The notes: a model not told the origin generated them from the sequence alone. Shown: positions 26,042-36,008, counted from the first letter of the stretch. The stretch is DNA of 58,383 nt from Bradyrhizobium sp. Leo170 (GCF_004296405.1 NZ_PSRR01000013.1:1-58383); one strand, 5' to 3'. Numbers and translations: made by a program.

Positions 26042-27025
26042 ATGATCGATGCTGGCCTTTTCGAACTGAACGCCATCGCCGCGATCGCGGCCCACCGCAG
26101 TTTCCGCGCGGCGGCCACGCAGCTCGGCATCTCGCCATCGGCCCTCAGCCATGCGGTGGCAGGGCTGGAGAAGCGGCTTGGCGTTCGCCTCATCAACCGC
26201 ACGACGCGCAGCGTCTCGTTGTCGGCGGCGGGCGAGCGCTTCCTCTCACGGGTCAATCCGGCGTTGCGCGAGATCGCCGGCGCCATGGAAGACGTGAACG
26301 TCTTCCGCGACACGCCGGCGGGCGCGCTGCGCATCAGCCTGAAGGAGCGCGCCGGCCATCAGATCTTGCGGCCTGTCGTTGCAAAATTCCTGCGGCGATA
26401 TCCCGACATGCAGGTCGAACTGACGATGGAGGGCCGTCACATCGACATCGTCGCGGAAGGCTTTGATGCGGGCATTCGGCTTGCCGAAGCCGTTCCGCAA
26501 GACATGGTGGCGGTCCCCTGCGGGCCGGACTCGCGTTTCCTCGTGGTAGGCGCGCCGTCCTATTTCGAACGGATGTCGGTGCCGCGCTCGCCTTCGGATC
26601 TGCTTGCCCATGAATGTGTTCGCAGGCGGATGCCCAGCGGCAAGCTGTACCGGTGGGAGTTCGAGAAGCGCGGCGAGGAGGTCGCGTTGGACGTGCCGGG
26701 CAGGCTGACGCTCGATAACGATGCCCTGATGGTCGAGTCCGCGCTGGATGGCTTCGGCCTCATCTTCGTGAGCGAGTGGTGGGTCGCCGATCATCTCGCC
26801 TGTGGCCGCTTGCGCGCGGCCCTTGAAGACTGGACGCCGCCGTTTCCCGGATTGCGCCTCTATTACCCGCGGCATCGACACATGACCGCTGGCTTGCGTG
26901 CCTTCATCGATCTGCTGCGGGAAGAACTGCCGTCGGCCGTGGCGCGAAAAGCGGGCGGAATTCCCAAGCCAGCGCACGCTTCGAAATCGGTGCGGTCTAT
27001 GCAATCGGCAAATATTCGCAAGTGA
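26042..27025 (+). CDS. LysR-family transcriptional regulator
   Basis: A 327-residue DNA-binding regulator. The N-terminal winged helix-turn-helix reads FRAAATQLGISPSALSHAVA then LEKRLGVRLINRTTRSVSLS (residues 15-60). An effector-binding domain follows (GALRISLKERAGHQILRPVV onwards), ending in a basic tail. It is transcribed away from the SDR gene, with a T-N11-A site between them. Likely target: the SDR gene and itself. Effector unknown. Confidence 0.92.
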   Translation: MIDAGLFELNAIAAIAAHRSFRAAATQLGISPSALSHAVAGLEKRLGVRLINRTTRSVSLSAAGERFLSRVNPALREIAGAMEDVNVFRDTPAGALRISLKERAGHQILRPVVAKFLRRYPDMQVELTMEGRHIDIVAEGFDAGIRLAEAVPQDMVAVPCGPDSRFLVVGAPSYFERMSVPRSPSDLLAHECVRRRMPSGKLYRWEFEKRGEEVALDVPGRLTLDNDALMVESALDGFGLIFVSEWWVADHLACGRLRAALEDWTPPFPGLRLYYPRHRHMTAGLRAFIDLLREELPSAVARKAGGIPKPAHASKSVRSMQSANIRK

Positions 27026-27141
27026 AGGCGAACGGCTTCCGCTTGTCGTCTTGGATAACCCGGCGGCGAGGGCCATCCGTGCACCGGCGCGGCGTCACGA
27101 ACCCTTGATGCGGGCAGCGACCCTGTGCGACAAATACCGCC

Positions 27142-27777
27142 ATGAGCGCCGCCGCCGTCAACGTCGTCAACCATCCGCTGGTGCAGCACAAGCTCACGCT
27201 GATGCGTGAGCGCGACCGGTCGATCAAGAGTTTCCGGGAACTCGTCAACGAGGTCGGCATGCTGCTCTGCTACGAGGTGACGCGCGACCTGCCGCTCGAA
27301 CTGGTCGACATCGAGACGCCGCTGATGCCGATGAAGGCGCCGATGATCGCGGGCAAGAAATTGACCTTCGCGCCGATCCTGCGCGCCGGCGTCGGATTCC
27401 TGGACGGCATGCTCGCGCTGGTGCCGTCGGCGCGCGTGTCGCATATCGGGCTCTATCGCGATCCCGAGACGCTGGAAGCGGTGGAATATTTCTTCAAGGC
27501 GCCGCACGATCTGGCCGATCGCACCGCGATCCTGATGGACCCGATGCTGGCGACCGGCAATTCCGCCGTCGCCGGTGCGAACCTCCTGAAAAAGCGTGGC
27601 GCCCGCGACCTCCGTTTCGTCTGCCTGCTGGCCGCCCCTGAGGGCATCGCGCATTTTCAGCGGGAGCATCCCGATGTGCCGCTCTGGACCGCGGCCATCG
27701 ATGAGCGGTTGAACGACCACGGCTACATCCTGCCCGGCCTCGGCGATGCCGGCGACCGCATGTTCGGCACCAAATAG
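27142..27777 (+). CDS. upp: Uracil phosphoribosyltransferase
   Basis: Salvages uracil with PRPP to UMP; 211 residues, cytosolic. The PRPP loop reads [20 protein letters not shown], and the uracil-binding end has [19 protein letters not shown]. The N-terminus [19 protein letters not shown] is typical. The next gene begins 11 bases after the stop, so the two are probably co-transcribed. Confidence 0.95.
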   Translation: MSAAAVNVVNHPLVQHKLTLMRERDRSIKSFRELVNEVGMLLCYEVTRDLPLELVDIETPLMPMKAPMIAGKKLTFAPILRAGVGFLDGMLALVPSARVSHIGLYRDPETLEAVEYFFKAPHDLADRTAILMDPMLATGNSAVAGANLLKKRGARDLRFVCLLAAPEGIAHFQREHPDVPLWTAAIDERLNDHGYILPGLGDAGDRMFGTK

Positions 27778-27788
27778 GCCCAGTTATC

Positions 27789-28562
27789 ATGGACCCCATC
27801 TTCCGCGTTGACGGCAACAAAGTCGTCACCAGCCCGGATGCCGCCGGCCCCTGGCATCCGCAGATGCAGCACGGTTCCGCGCCTGCGGCGCTGGTGGTGT
27901 GGGCCGCGGAGTCCCTGCCCACGCCGGTGCCGATGCAGGTCGCGCGCGTCACCATCGACTTGATGCGGCCGGTGCCGGTCGCGTCGCTCACCATCGAGAC
28001 CGAAATCTTGCGCGAGGGCCGCAAGATCCAGCTCTGCGGCGTGCGGCTCCTGGCCGAAGGCGTGCCTGTGGTCGCGGCCTCCGTGCTGCGGATCAAGTCG
28101 CAGGCGCAGGCATTGCCGCCCGACGTCGTTGACCTGCCGCTCGGGCTTCCCGGCCCCGATCAATCGATGTTCGAGCCTGCCGATAACCCCGGCAGCCCGT
28201 TCACCAGATGCATCTCGATGCGCGCCGCGCGCGGCCGCTTCGGCATGGTTGGTCCTGCCGCGATCTGGTTTCGCGTCGACCGGCCGCTGATCGCGGGATC
28301 GCCGGTGTCGCAGGCCATGCGCGCGGTGGTCGCCGCCGATTTCAGTAACGGCACCTCGTCCACGCTCGATTTCCGGGAGTGGACCTTCATCAATGCGGAC
28401 CTCACCGTGAGCCTGGCGCGACAACCGGTCGGCGAGTGGATCCTGCTCGACGGCGAAAGCTGGATCGGACCTGACGGGGCAGGGCTTGCGATGTCGCGGC
28501 TCGCCGACGAGCGCGGCTATTTCGGCCGCGCCGTGCAAAGCCTGGTGATCGAGAAGCGCTAG
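27789..28562 (+). CDS. Thioesterase-family (double hot-dog, TesB-like) protein
   Basis: A 257-residue cytosolic protein resembling acyl-CoA thioesterase domain proteins. The first half (GPWHPQMQHGSAPAALVVWA, then VARVTIDLMRPVPVASLTIE) and the second half (ADFSNGTSSTLDFREWTFIN and LDGESWIGPDGAGLAMSRLA) suggest two hot-dog units. Substrate unknown. It sits 11 bases after upp, an odd pairing with no clear metabolic link. Its TAG stop overlaps the first bases of a family C repeat. Confidence 0.8.
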   Translation: MDPIFRVDGNKVVTSPDAAGPWHPQMQHGSAPAALVVWAAESLPTPVPMQVARVTIDLMRPVPVASLTIETEILREGRKIQLCGVRLLAEGVPVVAASVLRIKSQAQALPPDVVDLPLGLPGPDQSMFEPADNPGSPFTRCISMRAARGRFGMVGPAAIWFRVDRPLIAGSPVSQAMRAVVAADFSNGTSSTLDFREWTFINADLTVSLARQPVGEWILLDGESWIGPDGAGLAMSRLADERGYFGRAVQSLVIEKR

Positions 28563-28637
28563 AGCATGATCCGGAAAAGTGGAAACCGGTTTTCCCTCGC
28601 GACAAACGCGAAGCGTTTGCGTGGGAAGATCATGCTC
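28560..28637. repeat. Intergenic repeat, family C, second copy
   Basis: Near-identical to 9601-9676. Its first three bases (TAG) form the stop codon of the thioesterase gene, so insertion may have set that protein's end. The following stretch to 28839 shows no gene. Confidence 0.8.
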
Positions 28638-28839
28638 GATGATCTAGAGTAACGCGGCGAAAAATCGCTTCATCGCCTTGGAACGCTTCGATGCCGGGCG
28701 AGTTTGGCCCTTCGTTGAGGGCCATCATGAAGTGCGTTGATTTAGCCGCCGGCGGACGGACGCTCGCTGCCGGGCAAGCGTCAGCCGTCGTCGCTTCCTA
28801 TCCTATTGCAGCCAAGTCTTTTTTAGCCCGGAGCGTACC

Positions 28840-30891
28840 GTGAGGCCGGGTCCTTCCTCCGAACGCGCGGTGGTCCTTGCTTCGAGCGAGCGTGAAGCGG
28901 TCGAGACCGCCTGCCTGATCCGTGAGGCGGGCTACTATGCCAACATCTGCGGCGATCTCACCGCGCTGAGGCGCGAGATCGCAAGCGGCGCGGGGCTCGC
29001 CGTGATCGCCGATGACGCGATCGTGGGGACGGATTTGACCAGCTTGACGCGATGGCTCAACGATCAGCCGGCATGGTCGGATTTCCCGATCGTGCTTCTG
29101 ACCCAGGGCGGCAGCCCCGAGCGCGATCCCGGCGCGGTACGGCTCGGCAAGATCCTGGGCAATGTCACCTTCATCGAGCGGCCGTTTCATCCCACCACGC
29201 TTGCGAGCATCGTCAGCTCCGCAGTGCGTGGCCGACGCCGCCAGTACCAGACCCGCGCCATCCTCGAAGACCTCACCGAAAGCGAGAGCCTGCTGCAGAC
29301 CGCGCTGAACGCCGGCCAGCTCGGCGCGCTGGAATTGCATCTGCCGGAATTCGAGCTCGAGGCTTCGGACATCTGCAAGACCTATTTCGGGCGCCGTACG
29401 AGCGAGCGGTTCACCTATCCGGAGCTGCTCGACGCCGTACATCCCGACGACCGCGAGCGGCGTCTCGGCGTCCTGGCACAAAGCATCCGCACCGGCAAGC
29501 ACTACGCGATCGAATACCGGGTGATCTGGCCGGACGGCTCGCAGCATTGGCTCGACGTGCGCGCCCGCGCCGTGCGCCGGCCCGATGGCAGCCTCAAATC
29601 GCTGGTCGGCGTCTGCTCCGACATCACCCTGCGCAAGACCGCCGAGATCGAGCGCGAAAACCTGCTGGCGCAGCTTGCAGCCGAGCGCACCGCGCTTTCG
29701 GAATTGACGGCGACGCTGGAGCAGCGCGTCGAGCAGCGCACCGCCGACCTCCTGAAAGAGGTCGCCGCCCGCGAAAAGGCACAGGAGCAGCTCCGCCATG
29801 CGCAGAAGATGGAGATCATCGGCCAGCTCACCGGCGGCATCGCCCATGACTTCAACAATCTCCTGATGGCGGTGATGGGCAATCTCGAGCTCTTGCGCAA
29901 GCGCCTGCCCAGCGACCAGCGCCTGCATCGCCTCATCGACGGCGCAATGCAGGGGGCCGAGCGCGGCGCCTCGCTGACGCAGCGGCTGCTCGCCTTCGCC
30001 CGGCAGCAGGATCTGCGCGTGGAGCCGGTCGATCTGCGCGCGCTGATCCGGGGCATGAGCAATCTGCTCGAACGCTCGCTGGGGCCGCGGATCGCATTGC
30101 ACCTCGATTTGCCCGAAGGCCTGCCGCCGGCGCGGATCGACGCCAACCAGCTCGAGCTTGCGATCCTCAATCTCGCGATCAACGCGCGCGATGCGATGTC
30201 GGATGGCGGCGCAATCGACATCAAGGTGTCGGAAGATCAGGCCGTAAAGGATCCGTCGCTCATGCCGGGCTGTTATCTCAAGCTGTCGGTGATCGATACC
30301 GGCAGTGGGATGTCGCCGGAGATCCTGAAGCGCGCGATCGAGCCGTTCTTCTCGTCAAAGCCGCTCGGCAAGGGCACCGGGCTCGGACTGTCGATGGTGC
30401 ATGGGCTCGCCGTGCAACTCGGCGGCACGCTGCAGCTTTCCAGCATCGAAGGCCAGGGCACCACCGCAACGCTGATGCTGCCGGTTGCGACGGTCCTGGC
30501 GGAAGCAGCGAGCCCAGCGCCGCCGTCGCGAAAGCTCAAGCGCTCCGCGGTGATCCTGTTCGTTGACGACGATCCCTTGATCGCGATGTCGACCACGGAG
30601 ATGCTGGAGGATCTCGGCCACCGCGTGATCGGCGCCACCTCAGGCCTGCACGCGCTTGACATCCTTCGCAGCGAGCAGCCGCTCGATTTGATGATGACCG
30701 ATCACGTCATGCCAGGGATGACCGGGCTCGAGCTTGCCGCCGCCACGCGAAAAGTGCGCCCGTCACTGCCGATCCTGCTCGCCACCGGTTATGCCGAACT
30801 GCCCGACGGCGTGCAGGTCGACCTGCCGCGACTGGCGAAGCCCTACCACCAGGATCAGTTGCGCGACCGGCTGGACCAATTGCTGCGGTGA
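28840..30891 (+). CDS. Hybrid sensor histidine kinase/response regulator
   Basis: A 683-residue cytosolic kinase with no membrane segment. Order: a receiver-like N-terminal region (residues 10-130), a PAS domain (about 150-270, with [18 protein letters not shown] and a PAC end), a coiled coil (270-325), HisKA with phospho-His about residue 336 in [14 protein letters not shown], HATPase with [14 protein letters not shown] and [13 protein letters not shown], and a C-terminal receiver with phospho-Asp about 621 in MMTDHVMPG. The start is GTG, with no better in-frame start near. Signal unknown; PAS and the cytosolic layout suggest an internal cue. Confidence 0.9.
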   Translation: MRPGPSSERAVVLASSEREAVETACLIREAGYYANICGDLTALRREIASGAGLAVIADDAIVGTDLTSLTRWLNDQPAWSDFPIVLLTQGGSPERDPGAVRLGKILGNVTFIERPFHPTTLASIVSSAVRGRRRQYQTRAILEDLTESESLLQTALNAGQLGALELHLPEFELEASDICKTYFGRRTSERFTYPELLDAVHPDDRERRLGVLAQSIRTGKHYAIEYRVIWPDGSQHWLDVRARAVRRPDGSLKSLVGVCSDITLRKTAEIERENLLAQLAAERTALSELTATLEQRVEQRTADLLKEVAAREKAQEQLRHAQKMEIIGQLTGGIAHDFNNLLMAVMGNLELLRKRLPSDQRLHRLIDGAMQGAERGASLTQRLLAFARQQDLRVEPVDLRALIRGMSNLLERSLGPRIALHLDLPEGLPPARIDANQLELAILNLAINARDAMSDGGAIDIKVSEDQAVKDPSLMPGCYLKLSVIDTGSGMSPEILKRAIEPFFSSKPLGKGTGLGLSMVHGLAVQLGGTLQLSSIEGQGTTATLMLPVATVLAEAASPAPPSRKLKRSAVILFVDDDPLIAMSTTEMLEDLGHRVIGATSGLHALDILRSEQPLDLMMTDHVMPGMTGLELAAATRKVRPSLPILLATGYAELPDGVQVDLPRLAKPYHQDQLRDRLDQLLR

Positions 30892-30912
30892 GCGTTACCC
30901 CAGCTCTCTCCA

Positions 30913-30996
30913 CGTCATTGCGAGCGGAGCGAAGCAATCCATAGCGACGCACGCGGAGGCGTGGATTGCTTCGTCGCTACGCTCCTCGCAATGACG
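30913..30996. repeat. Palindromic intergenic repeat, family B, third copy
   Basis: Same arms as 13512-13595 and 20143-20227. It lies between the convergent histidine kinase gene and the acyl-CoA ligase gene. Confidence 0.85.
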
Positions 30997-31056
30997 TCGC
31001 GTAGCGATGCGGCGCACCTATCGGAGATGCTGCCGCGCGTCTCGAGCGCACGCGCG

Positions 31057-32618
31057 TCATCCCACCATCCGCTCGCGGCCGGTCCAGAAGCTTGCCTTCA
31101 ACACCTTCTTGTCGACCTTGCCGACGCCGGTCATCGGCAATTCCTTCACGAAGCGGATCTGCTTCGGCGCATGCGCCGAGCCTTTCTTCGCTTTCACCAG
31201 GTTGATCAGCTCATCCGCATCCGGCCGCGCGCCGTCGCGGGCGACGATAACAGCGGTGACCGCTTCACCCCATTTGTCGTCGGGCACGCCGACGACCGCG
31301 ACCATCGCAACGTCCGCGTGCTGCGACAGCACGTCCTCGACCTCGCGCGGGAAGATGTTGAAGCCGCCGGAGACGATCATGTCCTTCTTGCGATCGAGGA
31401 TGTACATGTAGCCGCGCTCATCGGCGCGGGCGATGTCGCCGGTATGCAGCCAGCCGTTCTTGAGCGTCTCCGCTGTCGTATCGGGCCGCTTCCAGTATTC
31501 CGCCATCACATGCGCGCGCGCACGCAGATCTCGCCAGCTTCGCCGGTTGCGACCTCCTCGTCATTGTCATCAAGGATCTTCACGTCGCAGACGGCGATCG
31601 GGAAGCCGCAGGACAGGAACAGCCCGGGCGTCTTCGGATCATGGTCGGCCTTGCGCAGCACCGAAACCGGATAGCATTCGGTCTGGCCGTAAAGCTGCGA
31701 GAACACCGGCCCGATCCGCTCGATGCCTTCGACCAGCCGGCTCGGCGACATCGCCGAGGCGCCATAAAGCAACAGTTCGAGCGAGGAGAGATCGGTCTTA
31801 TCAAGCAAGGGATGATCGAGCAGCACATAGATCATGCTCGGCACGAACAGCGTGAAGTTGATCTTCTCCCGCTCGATGGTCTTGAGCACGGCCTCGGGAT
31901 CGAAACCCCTCAGCATGTGCGCGGTGCCGCCGCGCATCAGCGTCGGCAGCACTTTCGTTCCGGCGACATGGCTGGTCGGCGCCACCGTGAGATAACGCGG
32001 CGTGTCGGGGATTTCGAAATCGGCCAGGATCGCGCCGGCGAAGCCGCCATATTCGCGGTGATGGCGCAGCGCGCCCTTGGATTTGCCTGTCGTGCCGCCG
32101 GTATAGTTCAGCGTCGCGATGTCGTCCGGTCCGGCCAGGCAGCGCGCGGTAGCGTGCCCCGCCTGCTCGATCGCCTGCAACAGGTCGATGCCGTAATCGG
32201 CGGGGCCGAGCGTGAACACGGTTTTGATATTCGTGGCTTTCGCCGCGAGATCGCCGCCGCGGTCGCGGAAGGTCGCGGCATCGATGATCAGCATCTGCGC
32301 GTCCGAATCCTCGATCTGGAATAGCTGATCGTCCAGCGATCCCAGAGGATGCAGCCAGGTGATCGCAAGTCGCGCGAGCTGCGCGGCGACGCCGGCGCAC
32401 CAGGCGTCGGCGCGGTTGGCGCTCAGCAGCGCGACGCGGGTGCCAGGCGCGAAGCCGAGCCGCATGAACACGTTCTGGATCCGCCCGACCAGGTCGGTCG
32501 TGCCCCGGTAGGTGATCGATCCATCAGGCCAACTGAAGGCGGTACGCGTGGGATAGCGTGCCAGCGCCCGCAGCGTCTGCGCGCACACCGGTGGAAACGC
32601 ATGGAGCGGATCGCTCAT
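31057..32618 (-). pseudogene. Acyl-CoA synthetase (AMP-binding), split by a -1 frameshift
   Basis: ATP-dependent acyl-CoA ligase of about 520 residues in two frames. The N-terminal frame (ATG 32618 after GGGAGGAATT) runs to a stop at 31506 and carries LNYTGGTTGKSKGALRHH and LYGQTECYPVS. It breaks off at GEICVRARM. The rest continues in the next frame (HVMAEYWKRPD ... TGDIARADERGYMYILDRKK, GVGKVDKKVLKASF). The break falls in a CGCGCGCGC run near 31510-31520, where one lost base restores the frame. This may be a real mutation, a slippage-prone site or a read error. It is divergent from the NPD paralogue. Confidence 0.8.
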
Positions 32619-32729
32619 CTCAAGAATTCCTCCCCGTCGGTTTTGTGTCTGGCATTTCTTCGTGCCAATGTTGACGATGACGCTAGCACAACAAGGAAGC
32701 GGCTCAAGCCGGGAGAGGGAAGAAACGCC

Positions 32730-33692
32730 TTGCCGTCGAACAACACTCGCTCGCGCTTTCGCGAACGCCTCTCGCTGCCGCTGATCGCGGCGCCGATGTT
32801 TCTGGTCTCCGGCGTCGAGCTGGTGGTGGCCGCCTGCCGCAATGGCGTGATCGGTTCGTTCCCCACGGTGAATTGCCGCGAGACAGAACAGCTCGATCAG
32901 TGGCTCGCCGAGATCGAGGATCGATTGCAGCGGCATTCCGGCGCCAGCGGCAAGGCGGCCGCGCCGATCTGTCCGAACCTGATCGTGCACCGCTCCAACG
33001 CGCGGCTGCAGCAGGATCTGGACGTGCTGCTGCGTCACAAGCCGGAGATGGTCATCACTTCAGTCGGCTCGCCGGCACCTGTCCTGGCGCCGCTGCACGA
33101 TGCCGGCGCGCTGGTGTTCGCCGACGTCGCCTCGATCCACCACGCCGAGCGCGCGGTCGAAGCCGGCGCCGACGGATTGGTGCTGCTCACCGCGGGCGCG
33201 GGTGGGCAGACCGGCTGGCTCAATCCGTTCGTGTTCGTGCGCGCTGTCCGCGCCTTCTTTGATGGTCCGATCGTGCTCGCCGGAGGCATCTGCGATGGCC
33301 ACGCGCTACGCGCCGCCGAAGCGCTCGGCTGCGACCTCGCCTATATGGGCACCAAATTCATCGCCACGCGCGAGAGCATGGCGGATATCAGTTACAAGCA
33401 GATGCTTGTCACAAGCGGCGCCGACGATATCCTGCTCACCACTGCCTTCACCGGCCTGCAGACCAACATGCTGCGCCCCTCGATCGAAGCTGCCGGCCTC
33501 GATCCCGACAACCTGCCGCAGCGCGGCGCCATCGACATCGGCAAGGATATCGACATCGGCGCCCGCGAAAGCCGCCCCAAGCGCTGGCGCGATATCTGGA
33601 GCGCCGGCCATTCGGTCTCCGGCGTGACGGATGTGCTCCCGGTGGATGAACTGGTGGCGAGGACGGTCGAGGAATATCGCGCCGCCCTGTAG
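32730..33692 (+). CDS. Nitronate monooxygenase (NPD-like) 2
   Basis: FMN TIM-barrel enzyme of 320 residues, paralogue of the gene at 24091. Visible: SLPLIAAPMFLVSGVELVVA, ADGLVLLTAGAGGQTGWLNP, LAGGICDGHALRAAEALGCD and YMGTKFIATRES. The start is TTG at 32730, the first in-frame codon after GGGAGAGGGAAG and just ahead of conserved sequence; no ATG is available near. It is divergent from the broken acyl-CoA ligase, so the two may belong to one pathway. Its TAG stop lies inside the first bases of a family D repeat. Confidence 0.85.
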   Translation: MPSNNTRSRFRERLSLPLIAAPMFLVSGVELVVAACRNGVIGSFPTVNCRETEQLDQWLAEIEDRLQRHSGASGKAAAPICPNLIVHRSNARLQQDLDVLLRHKPEMVITSVGSPAPVLAPLHDAGALVFADVASIHHAERAVEAGADGLVLLTAGAGGQTGWLNPFVFVRAVRAFFDGPIVLAGGICDGHALRAAEALGCDLAYMGTKFIATRESMADISYKQMLVTSGADDILLTTAFTGLQTNMLRPSIEAAGLDPDNLPQRGAIDIGKDIDIGARESRPKRWRDIWSAGHSVSGVTDVLPVDELVARTVEEYRAAL

Positions 33693-33774
33693 CCCGGATG
33701 GAGCGAAGCGTAATCCGGGATGAGGTCACCCCGCCCTCGAAACCCCGGATTGCGCTTCGCTCCATCCGGGCTAC
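33690..33774. repeat. Palindromic intergenic repeat, family D
   Basis: TAGCCCGGATGGAGCGAAGC and its complement flank a short centre. It overlaps the stop codon of the NPD gene, as family C does at 28560. Confidence 0.85.
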
Positions 33775-33856
33775 GACTAATTCGCCCCGAGATACCACTT
33801 AACCCGGCATTAACCACGTCCGCCCCAACAATAGCCGCGCAGGACAGCCCGCCGCC

Positions 33857-34138
33857 ATGGCCGGGCTGGCGCAGGACCAAAGGGGATACGACGTGCTTCT
33901 TGAGGCCTTTCTCACCAAAACCCCCGCGACCCTTGATGAGCTTCGGACCCGCGTCCGCCACGCCTTGCAGCGCCATCCGCTCTGTCGCAACGTCGAATTC
34001 GACGTCGTCAGCATGCCTCGCACCCGCCGGACCAACTGGACCATCAGCCTGCATTCGGTATCAGGGTCCGCGCTGTTCGAGGCCCATGACATCGTCGCCG
34101 ACATCCAGGAAGCCTATGAACTGGCCGCCGCGGCCTGA
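33857..34138 (+). CDS. Hypothetical protein
   Basis: A 93-residue protein without signal or membrane segment (MAGLAQDQRGYDVLLEAFLT ... IQEAYELAAAA). Codon use fits the host and the frame is clean. Not recognised. It ends about 110 bases before the next gene. Confidence 0.6.
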   Translation: MAGLAQDQRGYDVLLEAFLTKTPATLDELRTRVRHALQRHPLCRNVEFDVVSMPRTRRTNWTISLHSVSGSALFEAHDIVADIQEAYELAAAA

Positions 34139-34246
34139 TTTTCGCTTGTTTAAATTAGGTTTTTTTCGCCTTTGCCCCGCCTTGGCGGTTCCAAGGGCAT
34201 GCTAACGCCGCAATTAGCGTTCAATTTCAAGGGAAGTCCGGGCGAG

Positions 34247-34984
34247 ATGGAGACGTCGTTGACTAGGGCCATGACCATCATCGCGCTGACCTGCTTCCTC
34301 GTGGTTGGCGCCGCCGCCACCAGCATTTTGAGCCGTGACAGCGTGCCGATGCCGCGCAGTGTCGCGGAGGAAGCCGCGCCCGTTCATCCCGTCTCCAACA
34401 AGGAGAGCAAGAAGGACCGCCTCGCGGTGGTGGCCTACGCGCTCGCCGCCTATGAGCCGCCGCCGCAGACCCCGGCGCAGGCGCAGCTTCAGGCCCAGGC
34501 CCAGGCCGCCATCCCGGATCTCACGGCCTCCCTGCGCCAGGCCTATGCGTCGGCCGAGCCGGCCGATGTCGGCCTGCCGAAATTGACCGAGCCGCCCGCG
34601 AACCAGCCTGCAGCCGCCCAGCCGGCCACGCCGGCGCCCCCCAAGCCAAAGGCTGCCGCCAAGCCCGCGCCGCAGAAGAATTACGCGCTGCTCAGCGATG
34701 CGCAGATCGCCGGCATCAAGGACCGGCTGAAGCTGACCTCGTCGCAGGAATATTACTGGCCTGCGGTCGAGACCGCGCTTCGCGCCGTCGCCCGCAAGAT
34801 CCACCAGAAGCGCCAAGCCGATCCGAATGCGAACGGGATGCCGATCGATCCGGACTCCGACGAAGTGCAGCAATTGAAATCGGCGGCCATGCCGCTCCTG
34901 TTCCAGCTCCGCGAAGACCAGAAGAACGAAGTCCGCTCGCTCGCCCGCATCATCGGCCTGGAAAAAGTCGCCGCGATGATCTGA
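34247..34984 (+). CDS. Membrane-anchored hypothetical protein with LTxxQ-type C-terminus
   Basis: A 245-residue protein with one N-terminal hydrophobic segment (MTIIALTCFLVVGAAATSIL), so it is anchored or exported. Residues 90-150 are low-complexity Pro/Ala/Gln. The C-terminal 90 residues are helical with LKLTSSQEYYWPAVETALRA and LLFQLREDQKNEVRSLARII. LTSSQ recalls the LTxxQ repeat of Spy-like chaperones, but only weakly. Start 34247 chosen for the AAGGGAAG ahead of it; 34199 is an alternative. Confidence 0.68.
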   Translation: METSLTRAMTIIALTCFLVVGAAATSILSRDSVPMPRSVAEEAAPVHPVSNKESKKDRLAVVAYALAAYEPPPQTPAQAQLQAQAQAAIPDLTASLRQAYASAEPADVGLPKLTEPPANQPAAAQPATPAPPKPKAAAKPAPQKNYALLSDAQIAGIKDRLKLTSSQEYYWPAVETALRAVARKIHQKRQADPNANGMPIDPDSDEVQQLKSAAMPLLFQLREDQKNEVRSLARIIGLEKVAAMI

Positions 34985-35013
34985 GCGGCGTGGCGAGAAA
35001 GTTTCCCACGATC

Positions 35014-35057
35014 CTGTCATTCCGGGCTCGATGCTTCGCATCGCCCCGGAATGACAG
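35014..35057. repeat. Intergenic hairpin repeat (ctgtcattccggg...ccggaatgacag)
   Basis: CTGTCATTCCGGG pairs with CCCCGGAATGACAG around GCGATGCGAAGCATCG-like inner arms. It lies between convergent genes and can act as a terminator. Confidence 0.7.
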
Positions 35058-35085
35058 GGAAGAGTCGCCCGCACAATCCGCCCGA

Positions 35086-35388
35086 TCAATGCAGCAGGTC
35101 GTACGCCGCTACGCGATTGATGTCGGCCAGGCGACGATCGGCATTGGCCTCAAGGTCGAGGCTTCCAACCAGGTCAAGCAGGCGCTGATAGGCATGGTCC
35201 GCGACGTCAACGGGCAGAGGTTCTTCGTCGAAGGCTTCGACGTAGCCGCCAACGAGATCGCTCAGCAGCCGGCACAAAGCCTGTTGCCCGGGCTCGTCCC
35301 TCACTAACGCGTCGAGTTTTTGCTGGAAGTTTTGGAAGGTTCGCAAGCCATGGTGCTGCTGCGAGAGCCATGCATGCAAGTCGTTCAT
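35086..35388 (-). CDS. Hypothetical protein
   Basis: A 100-residue acidic, helical protein (MNDLHAWLSQQHHGLRTFQN ... INRVAAYDLLH), probably cytosolic. Not recognised. It is followed downstream by a hairpin repeat and preceded by a short gene on the same strand. Confidence 0.55.
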   Translation of the reverse strand: MNDLHAWLSQQHHGLRTFQNFQQKLDALVRDEPGQQALCRLLSDLVGGYVEAFDEEPLPVDVADHAYQRLLDLVGSLDLEANADRRLADINRVAAYDLLH

Positions 35389-35501
35389 ATCAGCCTCTTC
35401 ATGCTACGGAAGAAGCTACCGGCTTATACACGCGGCCGGCTTCTGGCGCCATCGCGATTTTTTTGCACTGCGGCCCTTGAAGGCGGCGGAACAGGGCGAC
35501 A

Positions 35502-35678
35502 TCAATTCTCGTTGCGCCAGCCTCCCAACAGGAAAGCTTTGCGCGGTCTGCGATTTGCTCCCGCCTGCGCCTGCACGTCGGGGAGATCGACGCTGCTTCG
35601 CTTCATCAGGAGCCTGGCGATGATCCCGATGATGACGAAGGGCGCGACATAGATCACGAACACTTCGAGGGCGCGCAT
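35502..35678 (-). CDS. Small single-pass membrane protein
   Basis: A 58-residue protein with one hydrophobic helix at the N-terminus (MRALEVFVIYVAPFVIIGII) and a basic tail (RPRKAFLLGGW). The ATG at 35678 is taken because it begins the helix. Small membrane proteins of this build are common in Bradyrhizobium; function unknown. From here to 36008 nothing else is seen except a 14-bp tandem duplication. Confidence 0.55.
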   Translation of the reverse strand: MRALEVFVIYVAPFVIIGIIARLLMKRSSVDLPDVQAQAGANRRPRKAFLLGGWRNEN

Positions 35679-35930
35679 CGGACCGCTCCGCCTGATTGTG
35701 GACCTCGCGCATTGTAGCACAAGGCATCTTTCATGTCGGCAAGGAAGGTGCTCTGCCTACCCTAGGCCTGGGCGGAGGCGACGCATGGACTGCCTCAACG
35801 GTGCAGTGCGAAAGGTTACCCGGCAGGACGACGCTGCCCCGGTTTAGTGCCGGTTCAAGCGAGCCTCCGCCCGCCACGCGTTATCGAAATTGGGCAGGCG
35901 TGCTAGTATCTCCAGTTGTTCAAGCCCAAG

Positions 35931-35958
35931 TCTCTTGGGTGACGTCTCTTGGGTGACG
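35931..35958. repeat. Perfect 14-bp tandem duplication in the leader of the ABC operon
   Basis: TCTCTTGGGTGACG occurs twice without a gap, about 50-80 bases before the start of the binding-protein gene. It could duplicate an operator half or be a neutral slippage product. Confidence 0.7.
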
Positions 35959-36008
35959 TCTGCATGCAAAGAGGAGAATTCAACTACAAGATAGAGGGAG
36001 GACAGGTC

